64,000 nucleotides of DNA from 40CM-4-68-19 sp036513415 (GTDB lineage: Bacteria; Myxococcota; Myxococcia; Myxococcales; 40CM-4-68-19): assembly GCA_036513415.1 (NCBI GenBank), contig DATBZA010000107.1, forward strand, positions 83,032-147,031, given 5' to 3'. The translations under genes were made by a program, and so were the position numbers. Under the pieces are notes generated by a model. The model searched no databases. It was not told the origin of the DNA and saw only the letters and a program-made list of their open reading frames with translations. Below are positions 59,226-64,000 of the stretch, one piece after another. Positions within the stretch are counted from its first letter, which is position 1. Each line of letters begins with the position of its first letter.

Positions 59226-60620
59226 CTACGACCGCGCCCGCGCGATGCCGTACCGCTTCAGCTTCAACCACAGGTTCTTCCGGTCGAGCCCGGCCCTGCG
59301 AGCCGCCTCGGCGACGTTGTTCCCAGCAGCCTGGAGGAGCCCGTCGAGATACGCCTTTTCGAAGCGCGCCACCGCGTCCGCCCGCGCCTGGTGGAACGGC
59401 TCCATCGCGCGATCGGGCGAGATCGGGACCGCGGCGGCGCCGAGCACGAAATCGCATTCGCTCATGCCGATGCGCGGACCCTCGGCCATGACCAGCAGGC
59501 GCCGGACGATGTTCTCCAGCTGTCGCACGTTGCCGGGCCAGTCGTGGGCAGCAAGAGCGGCCAGCGCCTCGGGCGTGAAGCCGTCGACAGGGCGGTTCAT
59601 CTCCTTGCCGATGTCGCGGAGGAATTGGTCCGCGAGCAGCGGGACGTCCTCGCGCCGCTCGCGCAGGGGCGGGAGGCGGATGGGGAAGACGTTGATCCGA
59701 TAGAACAGATCCTGCCGGAAGCGGCCCTGCGACACCTCGGCTTCCAACTCGCGGTTCGTGGCAACCACCACCCGGACGTCGACCCGGGTCTGCCGCGATC
59801 CACCCACCCGGCGGAATTCCTTCGTCTGCAAGAAGCGCAGCAGCTTGGACTGGAGGGGGATCGGCATGTCGCCGATCTCGTCGATGAACACCGTTCCCCC
59901 GTCGGCCTCGGCCAGGAGGCCGGACGCTGCCTGATCGGCGCCGGTATACGCGCCCGCCTCGTGTCCGAAGAGCTCGTTTTCCAGCAGCGGCTCGGGAAGC
60001 GCCGCGCAGTCCACCACCACGAAGGGCCGCCCGCTCCGCTGGCTCAGGTCATGGACCTCGCGCGCCGCGAGCTCCTTCCCGGTCCCCGTCTCGCCGTAGA
60101 GCGCGACGTTCACGTCGGTTCGCGCGACGGCCCCGATCAGGTGTCGCACCTGCGCGATGGCGGGAGACACCCCGGTGATCCGCTCCGGCTTGCCGCGGCG
60201 CTGCAGCTTGCGCCGGAGGACCTCGAGCTCCAGGGCCGTGCGTCCCAGCTCCAGCGCTTGCGCAACCCGCACCCGGAAGAAATCCACGTCGAACGGCTTC
60301 TGCACGAAGTCCAGGACGCCGGCCTTCATCGCTTCGACCGCGACGGCCACCGTGGCCTCGCCGGAAAGGATCAGCACGGGCGCGGAGACCTTCTCCTCGC
60401 GCAGCCGCCGCACCATCTCCACGCCGTTCATGGCCGGGAGCATGTAGTCGGCGACGATCAATTCGATTCCGCCGCGCGCCAGCGAAAGGCCCGTCTCGGC
60501 ATCCGGCGCGATCAGGATTTCGCGTTCGTCGGCCGCCAGCACGTCCGAAAGCGTCGCGGCCTGGCCCGGGTCGTCCTCGACGATGAGGATGCGCGATCGT
60601 TCACGCGGGACTGCCTGCAT
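59226..60620 (-). CDS. NtrC-family sigma-54-dependent response regulator
   Basis: 464 residues. Receiver (phospho-acceptor Asp in LIVADYMLP; Lys in FVQKPFD), then an AAA+ domain with Walker A GETGTGKE, the sigma-54 contact loop GAYTGA (Tyr in place of the common Phe), Walker B GGTVFIDEIGDM and the R-finger region, then a Fis-type HTH (AARRAGLDRKNLWLKLKRYG). It activates RNA polymerase with sigma-54 when phosphorylated. Its start shares a base with the stop of the large AAA-TPR-GAF kinase gene (TGATG), which is probably its cognate kinase. A likely target is a promoter nearby, but no clear TGGCAC-N5-TTGC site was found. Confidence 0.95.
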   Translation of the reverse strand: MQAVPRERSRILIVEDDPGQAATLSDVLAADEREILIAPDAETGLSLARGGIELIVADYMLPAMNGVEMVRRLREEKVSAPVLILSGEATVAVAVEAMKAGVLDFVQKPFDVDFFRVRVAQALELGRTALELEVLRRKLQRRGKPERITGVSPAIAQVRHLIGAVARTDVNVALYGETGTGKELAAREVHDLSQRSGRPFVVVDCAALPEPLLENELFGHEAGAYTGADQAASGLLAEADGGTVFIDEIGDMPIPLQSKLLRFLQTKEFRRVGGSRQTRVDVRVVVATNRELEAEVSQGRFRQDLFYRINVFPIRLPPLRERREDVPLLADQFLRDIGKEMNRPVDGFTPEALAALAAHDWPGNVRQLENIVRRLLVMAEGPRIGMSECDFVLGAAAVPISPDRAMEPFHQARADAVARFEKAYLDGLLQAAGNNVAEAARRAGLDRKNLWLKLKRYGIARARS

Positions 60621-63600
60621 CAGGGCGCTCCAGGGAGCACGACCGTGAAGATGGCGCCTTCGCCCGGCTTGCTCTCGACCCGGATCTCTCCGCCGTGTTC
60701 CCGAGCGACCTGGCGGCTGATCACCAGACCCAGGCCAGTGCCGTTTCCCTCGCCCGCGCGGAAGAACGGGGTGAAGATCTTGCTCAGCGCCTCCGAATCG
60801 ATGCCCGGCCCCTGATCGATGACGGACACTTGCGCGCTCGGGCCTGCGCGCTGCGGCTCGCGCGAGGGCGGCTGGTCCTCGACCTCGATGCGCGGTTGCG
60901 GCTTCGCCGGCGGAACGGGATCTCCCGCCGCCATTCTCACCCAGACCCGGCTGCCTCGATTGGAGTACTGGACGGCGTTCCCGACCAGGTTGGCGATCAC
61001 CTGCACCAGGCGATCGAAATCGCCCACCACCCCCGGCAGGTCCGGTTCCACGGACAGCGTCACCTCGATGGACTTCTTCGCCGAAATGGGCTGCAGGGCA
61101 GCGATGGCCGTGCGGGCGACCTCGGCCAGGTCGACCTTCGCGCGCACGAGATCCGGCGCGCCGGCCTCCATCGTGGACAGCTCCAGCGTGCGATCGACGA
61201 TCCTCGCCAACCGTGAAGCCTGGGCGGCGATGGCATCCGGCTCGTCGCCGGCTTGAGGCCGGAGCTTTGCCGCCTGGGCGTGCAAGAGGATGGCGTGCAG
61301 GGGCGAGCGGAATTCGTGGGCCATGTGCGCCAGCAGCTCGCCCTTGCGGCGCAGGTCGTCGATCAAGCGGGCATTCTCCAGGGCCGAACCCGCCAGGGCC
61401 GCGAACGCGCTCAGCAGGCCGAGGTCTCTCTCCGACAAGAGCGATCCCACCCGGCGCGAGTCCACGTACAGGATGCCGAGCTGCCGCCCGCCCGAGCGGA
61501 TGGGCGCGCAGAGCACCGAGCGCAGCCCGAGATCGAGGATGCTCCTGCGCGTGCTGAGCTCCTCGCGCCCGACGATGTCCGCGACCGCGACCATCTCGCC
61601 GGTGCGCAGCACGCGGTCGGCTACGGTCCGGGAGATGCGCAAGGTCGCGCCCGTGGCGGCGCCACGCACCGCCGCCACGCTCGGCTCGGCGCCTTCGTCG
61701 CTGAGAAGGATGAACCCGCGCTCAGCGCCCGTGAGCAGCAGCGCCTCGTCGAGAGCGTCTTCGAGCAGGGCTTCCGGATCGCTTCGCCCCGCCAGCCGCT
61801 GCGCCGCCTGGGTGAGCGCCTCGACGTGCGAGAACGACCTGCGCTGGAGCGCCTCCAGGTCCTTCTCGATCCGCTCGACCTCGCGCAGATCGGGGGCCGC
61901 GCCCAGCCGCTCGAAGACGACGCGGGCGCGGCGAAGGGCGCCGGTCGCCTGCACCAGGTCGCCGCGATCCAGCTCCAAAAGGCAAGCGACGCAGTCGACG
62001 CGGGCCAGCTCCAGTGTCGCCCCCGCGCGCTCCAGCGACTCCCGTGCCGTCCGCTGCGCGGCAGCGGCCGCGGCCCCGTCGCCGCGGGCGCGCGCGGTCA
62101 GCGCGAGGATGCGCCAGAGGTTGCCTCGCTCGACCGGGCTGTCAGGATCTCCGGCGAGCTGGAGTGCCTCCGATGCGCGCAAGGCGGCCGCTTCCGGATT
62201 GCGCAGCAGCAGATCGAGCTCGGCGAGTCGCCGCTCGGTTTCGAGGATCTCGTCGCGGGCCCCGATCCGGCGAGCGATCTCCAGCGTCTGCTGGTAGAGC
62301 TCGCGGGCCGCCACCGGATCCCCCTCCCTCGCCGCGATTTCGCCGAGATTGCCGCACACCATCGCCTCGATGCGCGCGTACCCGCCCGCGCGCCGGACCT
62401 TCGTCAGCGCGCGGGTGAACAGCTCCCTGGCCCGGGGCGAGTCGCCGCGCTCGCGGTAGAGGAAGCCCAGGTTGTTCAGGTTGTGCAGCTCCTCCTCGAG
62501 CGTCTGGTCGCTCTTCCCGGTCAGCTTCTCCCAGGCTTCCAGGGCGCCGTCCCAATCGCCGGCGAGATAGCGCGCGACGCCCAGGTTGTTCCAGGCGAGC
62601 GCCTCCTGGCGCTCGTCGCCCAGGACGCGGTAGAGCTCGAGCGCGCGGGCCGTTTCCCGGGCCGATCGGCGGTAGTTGGCCTGGACGCGGTATGCAGTGC
62701 CCAGCCCGGCGAGAGCGTCGGCCTCGGCGCGACGGTCTCCCCGGCGCCGCGCGATGAACACCGCCGCGCGTTCTTCGGCGACCGCGCGCCGTCCTTCACC
62801 CCGGTGCCACGCGCAAGTGCCGAGCAGGTGGTGCAGCCGGGTCGCCGCCTCTTCATCGCGCCGCTCGCGCGCGAGCGGAAGCGCGGCCGCCGCCAGTTCC
62901 TCCGCGCGCGAATACTCGCCGCGCATCGCTTCGGCGCGCGCCTCGACCGTCGTCACCGCCAGCGGATCGGCGCCCGCCGACCGCGCGCGCGCCAGCGCCT
63001 CGAGCACCTGGTCGAAGCGGCCTTCCTGCCAGCGCGCCTTGGCGATCTTCTGCCAGAGACGGCCCGGAGCGCCGCCGCGCGCGAGCGCCTGCGCATATTC
63101 CAGGCGTGCCGCGGCTGGATGCCCGGCCAGGGCGAGGCAGTCGGCCGCGCGCTCGCAGAGAAGGGCGGCGCGAAGGCTCGGGAAGGGATGGCGCAGGCCG
63201 GCTCGGGCAAGCTGGTAGAGACGGGCCGCTTCGAGCGGTGCCCCGCAACGGAGCCGGTCGCGCGCGGCCGCGAGTGCGGCGCTTACTCCCCCCGGGGCGT
63301 TCGCCCGGAAGAGATGGCGGGCGCGCGCGGCGAGATCGCGCGTCAGGCCCGCGGCGCGCAGGTGCGCCTGCCAGCGCTCCGGCAGCGGAAGCGCGCTCTC
63401 CGCGGCCCGCAACACGGTCCGCTGGGAGAAGCGAAGCCCCGCCTCCTCGGCAACTCGCAGGCCTTCGGCGACGAGATGGGTCTGCTCGCCCGCGAGCATG
63501 TTCGCGTCGAGCTCTTCCCAGAGCACGGCCGATTGACCCAGCGCGGAACGCTGGCGCTCTGGAAGCGCGTGGACGGCGTCCCGCGCTGCCCGGGTCGAAG

Positions 63601-64000
63601 CGCGAGGGATGCAGCCGGCGAGCCCAGGTCCGGAGAGCAGGAGGTCCAGCTCCCACCGGCCGCCGCGCCGGGTGAGAAGCTGGCGTCCGGCGAGGTCCTG
63701 GACGGCGGCTTCCAGCTCGCCTGGATGACCCGAGGTCTCGCGAACGAGCTGGTCGGCCAGCCCGTCTGCCCAGGTCCTTGGGCCCAGCGCCTCCACTAGC
63801 TTGGCCTTGGCTAGCGCGGGCGAGAGCGGGCGCAGCTCGATGCGTTCCAGGAATGCATCGAGCTGCTGCGCGGCGGCGGCAACCACTAGCAACGGCTTGT
63901 CTTGCCAGCCCGGGTCCCGGGCCAGCCCCAGCAGAAGGGCGCGCAGCCAATCTTGTCTGCGGTCCGCGTCGTCGACGAGCAGGGCAAGCGGATGTTGAGC
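60620..64000 (-). CDS. AAA ATPase-TPR-GAF histidine kinase, 5' end cut by the window
   Basis: About 1,126 residues are visible, reading on past the window edge. The first part shows a Walker B-like LALLVDDADR (bases near 63970) of an NTPase domain of the MalT/PknK type. A TPR array (about 250-620, with AWNNLGVARYLAGDWDGAL, LHNLNNLGFLYRERGDSPRA and VCGNLGEIAAREGDPVAA) follows, then a GAF domain, HisKA with LAHMAHEFRSPLHAI and HATPase with NLVGNAVQYSN, DQGPGIDS and GNGTGLGLVIS. Similar proteins in Myxococcota often begin with a Ser/Thr kinase domain; whether this one does lies outside the window. It is coupled to the NtrC-type regulator. Confidence 0.9.
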   Translation of the reverse strand, partial: AQHPLALLVDDADRRQDWLRALLLGLARDPGWQDKPLLVVAAAAQQLDAFLERIELRPLSPALAKAKLVEALGPRTWADGLADQLVRETSGHPGELEAAVQDLAGRQLLTRRGGRWELDLLLSGPGLAGCIPRASTRAARDAVHALPERQRSALGQSAVLWEELDANMLAGEQTHLVAEGLRVAEEAGLRFSQRTVLRAAESALPLPERWQAHLRAAGLTRDLAARARHLFRANAPGGVSAALAAARDRLRCGAPLEAARLYQLARAGLRHPFPSLRAALLCERAADCLALAGHPAAARLEYAQALARGGAPGRLWQKIAKARWQEGRFDQVLEALARARSAGADPLAVTTVEARAEAMRGEYSRAEELAAAALPLARERRDEEAATRLHHLLGTCAWHRGEGRRAVAEERAAVFIARRRGDRRAEADALAGLGTAYRVQANYRRSARETARALELYRVLGDERQEALAWNNLGVARYLAGDWDGALEAWEKLTGKSDQTLEEELHNLNNLGFLYRERGDSPRARELFTRALTKVRRAGGYARIEAMVCGNLGEIAAREGDPVAARELYQQTLEIARRIGARDEILETERRLAELDLLLRNPEAAALRASEALQLAGDPDSPVERGNLWRILALTARARGDGAAAAAAQRTARESLERAGATLELARVDCVACLLELDRGDLVQATGALRRARVVFERLGAAPDLREVERIEKDLEALQRRSFSHVEALTQAAQRLAGRSDPEALLEDALDEALLLTGAERGFILLSDEGAEPSVAAVRGAATGATLRISRTVADRVLRTGEMVAVADIVGREELSTRRSILDLGLRSVLCAPIRSGGRQLGILYVDSRRVGSLLSERDLGLLSAFAALAGSALENARLIDDLRRKGELLAHMAHEFRSPLHAILLHAQAAKLRPQAGDEPDAIAAQASRLARIVDRTLELSTMEAGAPDLVRAKVDLAEVARTAIAALQPISAKKSIEVTLSVEPDLPGVVGDFDRLVQVIANLVGNAVQYSNRGSRVWVRMAAGDPVPPAKPQPRIEVEDQPPSREPQRAGPSAQVSVIDQGPGIDSEALSKIFTPFFRAGEGNGTGLGLVISRQVAREHGGEIRVESKPGEGAIFTVVLPGAP

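Noticed and set aside
61253..63799. 848-codon open frame on the plus strand
   Set aside because: Antisense to the AAA-TPR-GAF kinase gene; composition is Arg/Ala/Gln-rich with no motif, a GC-driven shadow.
1..64000. CRISPR arrays, tRNA, rRNA, complete insertion sequences, replication origin
   Set aside because: No regularly spaced repeats, no cloverleaf or rRNA segments, no intact transposase with terminal repeats and no origin-like iterons were seen on reading through the window.

Overview
The window is a GC-rich, gene-dense chromosomal segment of about 64 kb with no rRNA, tRNA, CRISPR array, plasmid or phage module. Operons are long and many stops overlap the next start (ATGA, GTGA, TGATG). 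Seven histidine kinases, three ECF/NtrC-class regulators, an AAA-TPR-GAF-kinase protein and a Myxococcota-style REP-associated transposase remnant suggest a soil or sediment deltaproteobacterium-like organism, perhaps Myxococcota. Methylomirabilota (Rokubacteria) or Acidobacteriota cannot be excluded from sequence alone. The first and last genes are cut by the window edges.

Layout. 1-7.1 kb: 3' part of glycogen debranching enzyme glgX; a three-gene signalling unit (PAS kinase, CheY-like regulator, REC-PAS kinase); a broken transposase; and a YcaQ-type DNA glycosylase. 7.2-12.9 kb: a tripartite RND efflux operon. 12.9-16.1 kb (minus): ECF sigma factor, anti-sigma factor, Tat metallophosphoesterase, CuA-type cupredoxin and a membrane protein. 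16.2-17.9 kb: a YCII/DGPF protein and an ECF42-type sigma factor behind a sequence resembling the ECF42 promoter. 18-23 kb: beta-carbonic anhydrase, ABM-like protein, DUF4142 protein, nicotinamidase and a secreted S15/CocE-type hydrolase. 23-26 kb (minus): a selenium-binding protein SBP56 (methanethiol oxidase family) operon with a His-rich membrane protein and a 31-residue membrane peptide, then a SemiSWEET.

26-36 kb: small membrane and secreted proteins, a 1,377-residue CheB-CheR-PAS-kinase-REC hybrid, a receiver lacking its phospho-acceptor Asp, a PAS-PAS kinase, a small membrane protein coupled to an alpha/beta hydrolase, and an Hsp20. 36-46 kb (minus): eight consecutive genes encoding a membrane protein, Fe-dependent ADH, nitrilase, MFS transporter, a [NiFe] hydrogenase pair resembling group 1h (high-affinity H2 uptake), and two sensor kinases whose reading frames overlap the hydrogenase large subunit and each other.

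46-57 kb (plus): eleven transport genes read outward from the shared 46 kb promoter region: a complete branched-chain amino acid type ABC system, an SsuBC/NrtBD-like module without a binding protein, and a DppABC-like module without ATPases. 57-64 kb (minus): a secreted subtilase, an NtrC-type sigma-54 activator and the AAA-TPR-GAF histidine kinase that is probably its partner.

Most interesting: the hydrogenase genes in one translationally coupled run with two kinases and no maturation genes; the SBP56 membrane operon with a new tiny protein; the ECF/CuA-cupredoxin/phosphoesterase operon; the likely autoregulated ECF42 promoter; and the complementary gaps in the ABC modules.
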